Below are positions 8,957-17,686 of a stretch of DNA of 64,000 nucleotides, one piece after another. The DNA is taken from assembly GCF_003732265.1 (NCBI RefSeq), contig NZ_MOBK01000009.1:186001-250000 (forward strand), read 5' to 3'. The position numbers were made by a program, and so were the translations under genes. The notes beneath the pieces are model-generated. The model searched no databases. It was not told the DNA's origin and saw only the letters and a list, made by a program, of their open reading frames with translations. The DNA is from Pseudomonas brassicacearum. Its GTDB lineage: Bacteria; Pseudomonadota; Gammaproteobacteria; Pseudomonadales; Pseudomonadaceae. Positions within the stretch are counted from its first letter, which is position 1, and every line of letters starts with the position of its first letter.

Positions 8957-8975
8957 GCGCGACGTTAAGTCGCGC
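8957..8975. other. Inverted repeat between hisG and hisD
   Basis: Seven-base arms (GCGCGAC / GTCGCGC) around a 5-base loop just after the hisG stop, without a T-run. Confidence 0.45.
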
Positions 8976-9074
8976 CCGTCTATCCGCCTCATAGCCAGAA
9001 TCTCAGGTGCCCAAGCGGAAACGACTGCTAAGTTAGGGCACCTGAGTTTTTGCCATTCCTATGAGGCTCTCGCT

Positions 9075-10400
9075 ATGACCGCACCGACTGCAATTCGCCG
9101 ACTCAACGCTGCTGACCCGGATTTCGCACATCATCTGGATCATCTGCTGAGCTGGGAAAGTGTGTCTGACGACTCGGTCAATCAGCGGGTGCTGGACATC
9201 ATCAAAGCCGTGCGTGAGCGTGGCGATGCGGCGCTGGTGGAATTCACCCAGAAGTTCGATGGCCTCGAAGTCGCCTCGATGGCCGACCTGATCCTGCCGC
9301 GCGAGCGTCTGGAACTGGCCCTGACCCGGATCACCGTGCCGCAACGCGAAGCCCTGGAAAAAGCCGCGGCCCGCGTGCGCAGCTACCACGAAAAGCAGAA
9401 ACAGGATTCCTGGAGCTACACCGAAGCCGACGGCACGGTGCTGGGCCAGAAGGTCACGCCGCTGGATCGCGCCGGTCTGTATGTGCCGGGCGGCAAAGCG
9501 TCGTACCCGTCCTCGGTGCTGATGAACGCGATCCCGGCCAAAGTGGCGGGCGTGACCGAAGTGGTCATGGTGGTGCCGACCCCGCGCGGTGAAATCAACG
9601 AGCTGGTGCTGGCCGCGGCCTGCATTGCCGGCGTGGACCGGGTGTTCACCATCGGCGGTGCCCAAGCGGTTGCCGCGCTGGCTTACGGCACTGAAAGCGT
9701 GCCGAAGGTCGATAAAGTGGTGGGCCCGGGCAACATCTATGTCGCCACCGCCAAGCGTCATGTGTTTGGTCAGGTCGGTATCGACATGATCGCCGGTCCG
9801 TCCGAGATTCTCGTGGTGTGCGACGGCCAGACCGATCCGGACTGGATCGCCATGGACCTGTTCTCCCAGGCCGAGCACGATGAAGACGCCCAGGCGATTC
9901 TGGTCAGCCCGGACGCTGAGTTCCTCGACAAAGTCGCCGCGAGCATCGCCAAGCTGCTGCCAACCATGGAGCGCGCCGAGATCATCGAAACCTCGATCAA
10001 TGGCCGTGGTGCGCTGATCAAGGTCCGCGACATGGAGCAAGCCATCGAAGTGGCCAACCGCATCGCGCCGGAACACCTTGAGTTGTCGGTCGCTGATCCG
10101 CAGGCCTGGTTGCCGCAAATCCGTCACGCGGGCGCGATCTTCATGGGCCGTCACACCTCCGAAGCCTTGGGCGACTACTGCGCCGGTCCGAACCACGTGT
10201 TGCCGACGTCTGGCACCGCGCGATTCTCCTCGCCGCTGGGTGTGTACGACTTCCAGAAACGCTCGTCGATCATCTTCTGCTCCGAGCAAGGTGCGTCCGA
10301 GTTGGGCAAGACCGCTTCCGTATTGGCCCGAGGCGAGTCGCTGACCGCCCATGCCCGCAGCGCCGAATACCGCATCATTGCTGACAAGCAGGGGAACTGA
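9075..10400 (+). CDS. hisD: Histidinol dehydrogenase HisD
   Basis: NAD-dependent, zinc-containing enzyme oxidising L-histidinol to L-histidine. The 441 residues include the family stretch DMIAGPSEILVV, the catalytic region SQAEHDEDAQAIL and the zinc-ligand area near GPNHVLPTSGTARF. The open frame extends far upstream through hisG, but MTAPTAIRRLNA after a GAGG-like site is the expected start. It is 2 bases from hisC. Confidence 0.96.
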   Translation: MTAPTAIRRLNAADPDFAHHLDHLLSWESVSDDSVNQRVLDIIKAVRERGDAALVEFTQKFDGLEVASMADLILPRERLELALTRITVPQREALEKAAARVRSYHEKQKQDSWSYTEADGTVLGQKVTPLDRAGLYVPGGKASYPSSVLMNAIPAKVAGVTEVVMVVPTPRGEINELVLAAACIAGVDRVFTIGGAQAVAALAYGTESVPKVDKVVGPGNIYVATAKRHVFGQVGIDMIAGPSEILVVCDGQTDPDWIAMDLFSQAEHDEDAQAILVSPDAEFLDKVAASIAKLLPTMERAEIIETSINGRGALIKVRDMEQAIEVANRIAPEHLELSVADPQAWLPQIRHAGAIFMGRHTSEALGDYCAGPNHVLPTSGTARFSSPLGVYDFQKRSSIIFCSEQGASELGKTASVLARGESLTAHARSAEYRIIADKQGN

Positions 10401-10402
10401 AG

Positions 10403-11455
10403 ATGAGTAAATTCTGGAGCCCCTTCGTCAAGAGCCTGGTGCCTTACGTGCCGGGCGAGCAGCCGAAACTGACGAAACTGGTGAAGCTCAACACCAACGA
10501 AAACCCGTACGGCCCATCGCCTAAAGCCTTGGCGGCGATGCAGACCGAACTGAACGACAACCTGCGTTTGTACCCGGACCCGAACAGCGACCTGCTCAAA
10601 CAGGCTGTTGCCAGGTACTACGGCGTGCAAGGCAACCAGGTGTTCCTCGGCAACGGTTCCGATGAAGTCCTGGCGCATATCTTCCACGGTTTGCTGCAAC
10701 ACGATCAGCCGCTGCTGTTCCCGGACATCAGCTACAGCTTCTATCCGGTTTACTGCGGGTTATATGGCATCAAGTTCGATGCCGTGCCGCTGGACGAGCA
10801 GTTCCAGATCAACCCGGCCGACTACGCCAAACCGAACGGCGGGATCATCTTCCCGAATCCGAACGCACCGACCGGTTGCCTGCTGGCGCTGGACGCCGTT
10901 GAGCAGATTCTCAAGGCCAGCCCGGATTCAGTGGTCGTGGTGGATGAGGCCTACATCGACTTCGGCGGTGAGACGGCGATCACGTTGGTGGACCGTTATC
11001 CAAACCTGCTGGTGACTCAGACTCTGTCCAAATCCCGTTCACTGGCCGGTCTGCGGGTTGGCCTGGCAGTGGGGCATCCGGACTTGATCGAGGCGCTGGA
11101 GCGGATCAAGAACAGCTTCAACTCTTATCCGCTGGACCGTCTGGCGATTGTCGGGGCTGCGGCGGCGTTCGAGGATCGCGAGTACTTCGACAAGACCTGT
11201 CAGCTGGTGATCGAGAGTCGCGACAAGGTAGTCGGGCAACTGCAGGCGAAAGGATTTGAGGTGTTGCCGTCGGCAGCGAACTTCATTTTTGCCCGTCATC
11301 CCCAGCACGATGCGGCAGGGCTGGCGGCGAAGTTGCGTGAGCAAGGCGTGATCGTTCGGCACTTCAAGCAGGAACGGATTGCCCAGTTCCTGCGGATCTC
11401 CATCGGCACACCTGAGCAGAATCAGGCGCTGATCGACGGCCTCGGCGACCTCTAA
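10403..11455 (+). CDS. hisC: Histidinol-phosphate aminotransferase HisC
   Basis: PLP-dependent fold-type I aminotransferase converting imidazole acetol phosphate to histidinol phosphate. The 350 residues carry the substrate-binding motif NTNENPYGPSP, the Asp in VVVDEAYIDF and the PLP lysine in TLSKSRSLAGLRVG. It ends the hisGDC run. Confidence 0.95.
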   Translation: MSKFWSPFVKSLVPYVPGEQPKLTKLVKLNTNENPYGPSPKALAAMQTELNDNLRLYPDPNSDLLKQAVARYYGVQGNQVFLGNGSDEVLAHIFHGLLQHDQPLLFPDISYSFYPVYCGLYGIKFDAVPLDEQFQINPADYAKPNGGIIFPNPNAPTGCLLALDAVEQILKASPDSVVVVDEAYIDFGGETAITLVDRYPNLLVTQTLSKSRSLAGLRVGLAVGHPDLIEALERIKNSFNSYPLDRLAIVGAAAAFEDREYFDKTCQLVIESRDKVVGQLQAKGFEVLPSAANFIFARHPQHDAAGLAAKLREQGVIVRHFKQERIAQFLRISIGTPEQNQALIDGLGDL

Positions 11456-11468
11456 ACCACCACTAACC

Positions 11469-11560
11469 CTGTGGGAGCGAGCCTGCTCGCGATGGGGTCA
11501 TGACATTCAGTATCAATGTTGAATGTTAGACCGCTATCGCGAGCAGGCTCACTCCTACAA
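11469..11560. repeat. REP doublet (REPIN-like)
   Basis: Two inverted copies of the GAGCGAGCCTGCTCGCGA core (11471-11492 and 11537-11558) flank about 45 bases. The second copy has one change in the GTGGGAG end. It lies between the convergent hisC and algW. Confidence 0.85.
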
Positions 11561-11578
11561 GGGATTTGGGGTGTCTAT

Positions 11579-12739
11579 TTACTCTTCTTCTTTCTCTTTG
11601 ACCGGTGCCGGTGGCGGGCGCAGGCCGATCTCGGCCGTGAGCTTGAGCTCCTTGCCATTGCGCATCACCTGAACCGTGACCTTGTCCGTCGGCTTGATCC
11701 GCGCGACCTGGTTCATCGAGCGGCGACCATCGCCGGCCGGTTCGCCGTCAATGCTGAGGATCACATCGCCCAATTGCAGGCCGGCCTTCTGCGCCGGACC
11801 GTCTCGGAAAATCCCCGCGACCACAATCCCCGGACGTCCCGACAGACCGAACGACTCCGCCAGTTCCTGGCTCAACGGCTGCACTTCAATGCCCAGCCAG
11901 CCGCGAATCACCTGGCCGTGTTCGATGATCGACTTCATCACTTCCATCGCCAGCTTGACCGGAATCGCAAAACCGATACCTTGCGAGCCGCCGGACTTGG
12001 AGAAAATCGCGGTGTTGATGCCGGTCAGGTTGCCATTGGCGTCCACCAGCGCACCGCCGGAGTTGCCGGGGTTGATGGCGGCGTCGGTCTGGATGAAATC
12101 TTCGTAGTTGTTCAGGCCCAGCTGATTGCGCCCGGTGGCGCTGATGATGCCCATGGTCACGGTCTGGCCGACACCGAAGGGGTTGCCGATGGCCAGCGCC
12201 ACGTCGCCGATGCGGATGTTGTCGGAACGGCCGATGGTGATGGCCGGCAGGGTTTTCAGGTCGATCTTCAATACTGCGAGGTCGGTTTCCGGGTCGCTGC
12301 CGATCACGCGGGCCAGGGTCTCACGGCCATCCTTGAGCGCCACGACAATCTGGTCGGCACCGGTGGTCACGTGGTTGTTGGTCAGGATGTAACCTTCCGG
12401 GCTCATGATCACGCCGGAACCCAGGCTCGATTCCATGCGCTTCTGCTTGGGCGAATTGTCACCGAAGAAACGCCGGAACTGCGGGTCTTCGAACAGCGGA
12501 TGATTCGGTTTGTTGATGACCTTGGTGGTGTACAGGTTGACCACCGCAGGTGCGGCAATGACCACGGCGTCGGCATAGGACACCGGGCCCTGTTGCACGC
12601 TGGTGGTTTGCGGTGCTTGCTGCAAGTTCACATCGAGGCTCGGAAGCCCGACCCACTGCGGGTAACGCTGAATTATCAAAAGAGCGATAAGCACGCCGGC
12701 CAACAGCGGCCAGCCGGAAAAACGCAGCGCCTTGAGCAT
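11579..12739 (-). CDS. algW: Periplasmic serine endoprotease AlgW (DegS homologue)
   Basis: Membrane-anchored HtrA-family protease that begins cleavage of the anti-sigma factor MucA to activate AlgU in Pseudomonas. The 386 residues have an N-terminal transmembrane anchor (about 9-24), a trypsin-like domain with His123 (TNNHV), Asp153 (DLAVL) and Ser227 (GNSGGAL), and one C-terminal PDZ domain. The single PDZ separates it from MucD/DegP. It is convergent with hisC. Confidence 0.93.
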   Translation of the reverse strand: MLKALRFSGWPLLAGVLIALLIIQRYPQWVGLPSLDVNLQQAPQTTSVQQGPVSYADAVVIAAPAVVNLYTTKVINKPNHPLFEDPQFRRFFGDNSPKQKRMESSLGSGVIMSPEGYILTNNHVTTGADQIVVALKDGRETLARVIGSDPETDLAVLKIDLKTLPAITIGRSDNIRIGDVALAIGNPFGVGQTVTMGIISATGRNQLGLNNYEDFIQTDAAINPGNSGGALVDANGNLTGINTAIFSKSGGSQGIGFAIPVKLAMEVMKSIIEHGQVIRGWLGIEVQPLSQELAESFGLSGRPGIVVAGIFRDGPAQKAGLQLGDVILSIDGEPAGDGRRSMNQVARIKPTDKVTVQVMRNGKELKLTAEIGLRPPPAPVKEKEEE

Positions 12740-12841
12740 TAAGCACTTCCTGAAAGGTTGCAGGCGGTATGAGACCGCCCATAATGTCGCGCATTATACG
12801 AGGCCACGCGCGCCTCTGAACGGGATATTTAGGAGTCTTTT

Positions 12842-13600
12842 ATGGCCGTCGCCCTGAGCACCCTGGTCGAAGAAGCCGACCGTTACCTCTCCAGTGCCAA
12901 AATTGCCGATTATTGCCCCAACGGCTTGCAGGTCGAGGGCCGGCCGCAAGTGATGCGCATCGTCAGTGGCGTCACTGCGAGCCAGGCACTGCTGGACGCT
13001 GCGGTCGAAGCCGAGGCCGATCTGGTGCTGGTGCATCACGGTTATTTCTGGAAAGGCGAGAACCCGTGCATCACCGGCATGAAGCAGCGTCGATTGAAGA
13101 CCTTGCTCAAACACGATATCAGCCTGCTGTCTTATCACTTGCCACTGGACCTGCACCCGGACGTCGGCAACAACGTGCAACTGGCACGTCAGCTCGACAT
13201 CACCGTCGAAGGTCCGCTGGATCCGGACAATTCTAAAGTTGTCGGCCTGGTCGGTTCGTTGAGCGAACCGATGACGCCGCGTGATTTCGCCCGTCGCGTC
13301 CAGGAAGTCATGGGTCGCGAGCCGCTGCTGGTCGAAGGCAGCGAGATGATTCGCCGGGTCGGTTGGTGCACGGGCGGCGGTCAGGGCTACATCGATCAGG
13401 CGGTGTTGGCCGGTGTCGACCTGTACCTCAGCGGTGAAGCCTCCGAGCAAACCTTCCACAGCGCTCGGGAAAACGACATCAGCTTCATCGCTGCCGGTCA
13501 TCATGCCACTGAGCGTTATGGTGTTCAGGCACTGGGTGATTATCTGGCGCGCCGGTTTGCCCTCGAACATATCTTCATTGATTGCCCCAATCCTATTTGA
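12842..13600 (+). CDS. Nif3-like dinuclear metal centre protein (YbgI family)
   Basis: 252-residue member of the Nif3/YbgI family, often mislabelled GTP cyclohydrolase I type 2. Metal-binding features are visible: LVLVHHGYFW near residues 61-70, LPLDLHPDVG, and GHHATERYG near the C-terminus. The function is uncertain. It stands alone between algW (divergent) and cysD with a clear ribosome binding site (TAGGAG). Confidence 0.85.
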   Translation: MAVALSTLVEEADRYLSSAKIADYCPNGLQVEGRPQVMRIVSGVTASQALLDAAVEAEADLVLVHHGYFWKGENPCITGMKQRRLKTLLKHDISLLSYHLPLDLHPDVGNNVQLARQLDITVEGPLDPDNSKVVGLVGSLSEPMTPRDFARRVQEVMGREPLLVEGSEMIRRVGWCTGGGQGYIDQAVLAGVDLYLSGEASEQTFHSARENDISFIAAGHHATERYGVQALGDYLARRFALEHIFIDCPNPI

Positions 13601-13651
13601 GGGGATGTGCAAATTCTGTGAATGGCATGGGTCTCTGGCGCCCAAACGAGG

Positions 13652-13669
13652 GGGTATATTCATATACCC
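13652..13669. promoter_or_regulatory. Perfect palindrome upstream of cysD, candidate operator
   Basis: GGGTATAT-TC-ATATACCC, 8-base arms with a 2-base centre, 104 bases upstream of cysD. The position suits control of sulfate activation; the binding protein is not known from sequence. Confidence 0.5.
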
Positions 13670-13772
13670 TTTCGATCTAGTTGGCGTCCTGATTAGAAGA
13701 GGTCGCTGTGCTAGGATTCCTCGCTCGAACACGGCCCGCTGGCCGTCCATAAGATCGTTTTCGTGAGTAGCC

Positions 13773-14690
13773 ATGGTCGACAAACTGACGCATCTGAAAC
13801 AGCTGGAGGCCGAAAGCATCCACATCATCCGCGAGGTCGCCGCCGAGTTCGATAACCCGGTGATGCTGTACTCCGTCGGTAAAGATTCCGCCGTGATGCT
13901 GCACCTTGCGCGCAAGGCATTCTTCCCGGGCAAGCTGCCGTTCCCGGTGATGCACGTCGACACCCGGTGGAAGTTCAAGGAAATGTACGCGTTCCGCGAC
14001 CGCATGGTTGAAGAACTCGGCCTTGACCTGCTGGTGCACGTGAACCCCGATGGCGTCGCACAGGGCATCAACCCGCTGACCCACGGCAGTGCCAAGCACA
14101 CCGACATCATGAAAACCGAAGGCCTCAAGCAGGCCCTCGACAAGTACGGATTCGATGCCGCTTTCGGTGGTGCCCGTCGCGACGAAGAGAAATCCCGCGC
14201 CAAAGAACGCGTGTATTCCTTCCGCGACACCAAGCACCGCTGGGACCCGAAAAACCAGCGCCCAGAGCTGTGGAACGTCTACAACGGCAACGTCAACAAG
14301 GGCGAATCCATTCGTGTGTTCCCTTTGTCGAACTGGACCGAACTGGACATCTGGCAGTACATCTACCTCGAAGGCATCCCGATCGTGCCGTTGTATTTCG
14401 CCGCCGAGCGCGACGTCATCGAGATGAATGGCACCTGGATCATGATCGACGACGAACGCCTGCTCAATCACCTGAGCGATGAAGACAAGGCGCGCATCGT
14501 CAAGAAGAAGGTCCGTTTCCGTACGCTCGGCGACTACCCGCTGACCGGTGCGGTCGAGTCCGAGGCTGTCACGCTGACCGACATCATTCAGGAAATGCTC
14601 CTGACGCGAACTTCCGAACGCCAGGGCCGGGTCATCGACCACGATGGCGCAGGCTCGATGGAAGAAAAGAAACGTCAGGGTTATTTCTAA
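13773..14690 (+). CDS. cysD: Sulfate adenylyltransferase subunit 2 CysD
   Basis: Catalytic ATP-PPase subunit that forms adenosine 5'-phosphosulfate from sulfate and ATP. The 305 residues contain the PP-loop (YSVGKDSAVML, about residues 30-40) and the AFGGARRDEEKSRAKER motif. It is 9 bases upstream of cysNC, with which it forms ATP sulfurylase. Confidence 0.96.
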   Translation: MVDKLTHLKQLEAESIHIIREVAAEFDNPVMLYSVGKDSAVMLHLARKAFFPGKLPFPVMHVDTRWKFKEMYAFRDRMVEELGLDLLVHVNPDGVAQGINPLTHGSAKHTDIMKTEGLKQALDKYGFDAAFGGARRDEEKSRAKERVYSFRDTKHRWDPKNQRPELWNVYNGNVNKGESIRVFPLSNWTELDIWQYIYLEGIPIVPLYFAAERDVIEMNGTWIMIDDERLLNHLSDEDKARIVKKKVRFRTLGDYPLTGAVESEAVTLTDIIQEMLLTRTSERQGRVIDHDGAGSMEEKKRQGYF

Positions 14691-14699
14691 GGGGTTGTC

Positions 14700-16598
14700 A
14701 TGTCGCACGTATCTGATTTGATCAGCGAGGACATCCTCGCCTACCTGGGCCAGCACGAACGCAAGGAAATGCTGCGCTTTCTGACCTGTGGCAACGTCGA
14801 TGACGGCAAGAGCACCCTGATCGGGCGCCTGCTGCACGACTCCAAGATGATCTACGAAGATCACCTGGAAGCCATTACCCGCGACTCGAAAAAAGTCGGC
14901 ACCACTGGCGATGACATCGACCTGGCGTTGCTGGTCGACGGCCTGCAGGCCGAGCGTGAGCAGGGCATCACCATCGATGTCGCTTACCGCTATTTCTCCA
15001 CCGCCAAGCGCAAATTCATCATCGCCGACACCCCCGGCCATGAGCAGTACACCCGCAACATGGCCACCGGTGCATCCACCTGTGACCTGGCGATCATCCT
15101 GGTCGACGCCCGTTACGGCGTGCAGACCCAGACCCGTCGCCACAGCTTCATTGCCTCGTTGCTGGGCATCAAACACATCGTTGTTGCCATCAACAAGATG
15201 GACCTCAATGGCTTCGACGAAAACGTATTCGAGTCGATCAAGGCCGATTACCTGAAGTTCGCCGAAGGCATCGCCTTCAAGCCAACCACCATGGCCTTCG
15301 TGCCGATGTCGGCGCTCAAGGGCGACAACGTGGTGAACAAGTCCGAGCGCTCGCCGTGGTACACCGGCCAGTCGTTGATGGAAATTCTGGAAACCGTCGA
15401 AATCGCCAGCGACCGCAACTACACCGACCTGCGTTTCCCGGTGCAGTACGTCAACCGTCCGAACCTGAACTTCCGTGGTTTCGCCGGCACCCTGGCCAGC
15501 GGCGTCGTGCACAAGGGCGACGAAGTCGTTGTGCTGCCGTCGGGCAAGAGCAGCCGCGTGAAATCCATCGTCACCTTCGAAGGTGAGCTGGAGCATGCCG
15601 GTCCAGGCCAGGCCGTGACGCTGACCATGGAAGACGAAATCGACATCTCCCGCGGCGACTTGCTGGTGCACGCCGACAACCTGCCGCAAGTGACTGACGC
15701 TTTCGACGCCATGCTGGTGTGGATGGCCGAAGAGCCGATGCTGCCGGGCAAGAAATACGACATCAAGCGCGCGACCTCGTACGTGCCGGGGTCGATCACC
15801 AGCATCGTCAACCGCGTTGACGTGAACACCCTGGAAGAAGGTCCGGCCAGCGCCTTGCAACTGAACGAGATCGGTCGGGTCAAGATCAGCCTCGACGCCG
15901 CCATCGCGCTGGACGGTTACGCGAGCAACCGCACCACCGGTTCGTTCATCGTCATTGATCGTTTGACCAATGGCACCGTCGCCGCCGGCATGATCATCGC
16001 TCAGCCAGTGGCGCATGGCAGCAGCACGCACCACGGCAAGCTCGCTCACGTCGCCACCGAAGAACGCGCCCAGCGCTTCGGCCAGCAACCGGCCACCGTG
16101 CTGTTCAGCGGCCTGTCGGGCGCTGGCAAAAGCACCCTGGCCTACGCGGTTGAACGCAAGCTGTTCGACATGGGCCGTGCGGTGTTTGTGCTCGATGGCC
16201 AGAACCTGCGCCATGACCTGAACAAAGGTCTGCCACAGGATCGCGCCGGGCGTACCGAGAACTGGCGTCGTGCGGCACACGTTGCGCGTCAGTTCAACGA
16301 AGCCGGTTTGCTGACCCTCGCAGCGTTTGTTGCACCGAGTGCTGAAGGTCGTGAGCAGGCTCGGGAACTGATCGGCAAAGAGCGTTTGCTGACCGTTTAC
16401 GTGCAGGCCTCGCCGGCTGTTTGCGCCGAACGTGACCCGCAAGGCCTGTACGCGGCGGCCGGGGATAACATCCCGGGCGATTCCTTCCCGTTCGATGTGC
16501 CGCTGGATGCCGACCTTGTGGTCGATACCCAGTCGCTGTCGCTGGAAGAAAGCGTCAAGCAAGTGCTGGATCTGTTGCGGAGCCGCGGCGCGATCTAA
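14700..16598 (+). CDS. cysNC: Bifunctional sulfate adenylyltransferase subunit 1 / APS kinase CysNC
   Basis: Fusion of the GTPase subunit of ATP sulfurylase and APS kinase, giving PAPS. The 632 residues show CysN G-motifs (GNVDDGKSTLIGRLL near 31-45, DTPGHEQYTRN, NKMDL), EF-Tu-like beta-barrel domains, then a CysC domain from about residue 460 with its own P-loop (SGLSGAGKSTLA). The fusion is usual for pseudomonads. Confidence 0.96.
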   Translation: MSHVSDLISEDILAYLGQHERKEMLRFLTCGNVDDGKSTLIGRLLHDSKMIYEDHLEAITRDSKKVGTTGDDIDLALLVDGLQAEREQGITIDVAYRYFSTAKRKFIIADTPGHEQYTRNMATGASTCDLAIILVDARYGVQTQTRRHSFIASLLGIKHIVVAINKMDLNGFDENVFESIKADYLKFAEGIAFKPTTMAFVPMSALKGDNVVNKSERSPWYTGQSLMEILETVEIASDRNYTDLRFPVQYVNRPNLNFRGFAGTLASGVVHKGDEVVVLPSGKSSRVKSIVTFEGELEHAGPGQAVTLTMEDEIDISRGDLLVHADNLPQVTDAFDAMLVWMAEEPMLPGKKYDIKRATSYVPGSITSIVNRVDVNTLEEGPASALQLNEIGRVKISLDAAIALDGYASNRTTGSFIVIDRLTNGTVAAGMIIAQPVAHGSSTHHGKLAHVATEERAQRFGQQPATVLFSGLSGAGKSTLAYAVERKLFDMGRAVFVLDGQNLRHDLNKGLPQDRAGRTENWRRAAHVARQFNEAGLLTLAAFVAPSAEGREQARELIGKERLLTVYVQASPAVCAERDPQGLYAAAGDNIPGDSFPFDVPLDADLVVDTQSLSLEESVKQVLDLLRSRGAI

Positions 16599-16613
16599 GC
16601 GCTAGCCGGTCAT

Positions 16614-16652
16614 AAAAAACCCGCCGATGAGTGATCATCGGCGGGTTTTTTT
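16614..16652. terminator. Bidirectional terminator after cysNC
   Basis: CCCGCCGATGA/TCATCGGCGGG stem with a GTGA loop, flanked by A6 on the left and T7 on the right. Confidence 0.9.
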
Positions 16653-16666
16653 GTGTCGGGGAGGGC

Positions 16667-16763
16667 GCCTTCGCGAGCAAGCCCGCTCCCACATTCAATC
16701 TCTGGCGTTCGCGAAACCTGTGTTCACCGAAGATCTAATGTGGGAGCGGGCTTGCTCGCGAAT
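16667..16763. repeat. REP doublet (REPIN-like)
   Basis: Inverted copies of the TCGCGAGCAAGCCCGCTCCC core at about 16671 and 16763 around an unrelated 45-base centre, between cysNC and the acyltransferase gene. Confidence 0.85.
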
Positions 16764-16780
16764 AGGTCAGTACAGACGCC

Positions 16781-17686
16781 TCAAGACTTGGCTGGATACT
16801 CCCGATGCATCTGCCCCAGCAACGCATCCTTATCCAGCCACAGCTGATTGATCCAGCCCTGAAACTGCAATCGATACTCCCCATCCTGGTCGTAGTTCTT
16901 GCCGATAAACTGCGGCGGAATCTGCAGCTCCTGGAAATGCACGACAACGTCCTTCACATTCCCGCAGAGCAAATCCCAATACCCCGGGCGCCCGCCCGGA
17001 TAGTGAATCGTCACGTTGACGATGGACTCCAGTTGTTCACCCATCGCATCCAGCACAAACGCAATGCCGCCGGCCTTGGGTTTGAGCAAATACTTGAACG
17101 GTGATTTCTGCTGGGCATGTTTGCCCTCGGTGAAGCGCGTGCCCTCGACGAAGTTGAAAATCCCCACCGGGCTGTTGCGAAATTTCGCGCAGGTTTTGCG
17201 GGTGGTTTCCAGGTCTTTGCCTTTCTTCTCCGGGTGCTTTTCCAGGTACGCCTTGGAATAGCGCTTCATGAACGGAAAGCCCAGCGTCCACCACGCCAGA
17301 CCAATCACCGGCACCCAGATCAGCTCTTGCTTGAGGAAGAACTTCAGCGGCTGGATGCGCCGATTGAGCACGTATTGCAGGACCATGATGTCGACCCAGC
17401 TCTGGTGGTTGCTGGTGATCAGGTACGAGTGCTGATAGTCCAGGCCTTCCAGGCCGCTGAGGTGCCAGCGGGTGCGGCAGACCAGGTTCATCCAGGCTTT
17501 GTTGTTGCTGATCCACGCTTCATGGGTGTGGCTCATCAGCCAGCGGGTGAAACGCTGGGTGAGGGCGAACGGCAGGACCTTGAAAATCGCCACGCAGAAC
17601 AGAAACGAGCACAGCAAAATGGTATTGAGGGCCAACAACAATGAGGCAATCACGCCGCGCACGGCGGCAGGCAAGAAATCCAGCAT
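16781..17686 (-). CDS. 1-acyl-glycerol-3-phosphate acyltransferase-like protein (YihG type)
   Basis: 301-residue inner-membrane acyltransferase of the PlsC superfamily. One or two N-terminal transmembrane segments (about 8-38) precede the HX4D motif NHQSWVD and the FVEGTRF motif. It resembles E. coli YihG, which acts on lysophosphatidic acid. Its ATG follows the pta stop directly, so the two are probably cotranscribed. Confidence 0.8.
   Translation of the reverse strand: MLDFLPAAVRGVIASLLLALNTILLCSFLFCVAIFKVLPFALTQRFTRWLMSHTHEAWISNNKAWMNLVCRTRWHLSGLEGLDYQHSYLITSNHQSWVDIMVLQYVLNRRIQPLKFFLKQELIWVPVIGLAWWTLGFPFMKRYSKAYLEKHPEKKGKDLETTRKTCAKFRNSPVGIFNFVEGTRFTEGKHAQQKSPFKYLLKPKAGGIAFVLDAMGEQLESIVNVTIHYPGGRPGYWDLLCGNVKDVVVHFQELQIPPQFIGKNYDQDGEYRLQFQGWINQLWLDKDALLGQMHREYPAKS

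Noticed and set aside
13677..16562. 961-codon open frame antisense to cysD-cysNC
   Set aside because: Shadow of highly biased GC-rich genes; no recognisable domain.
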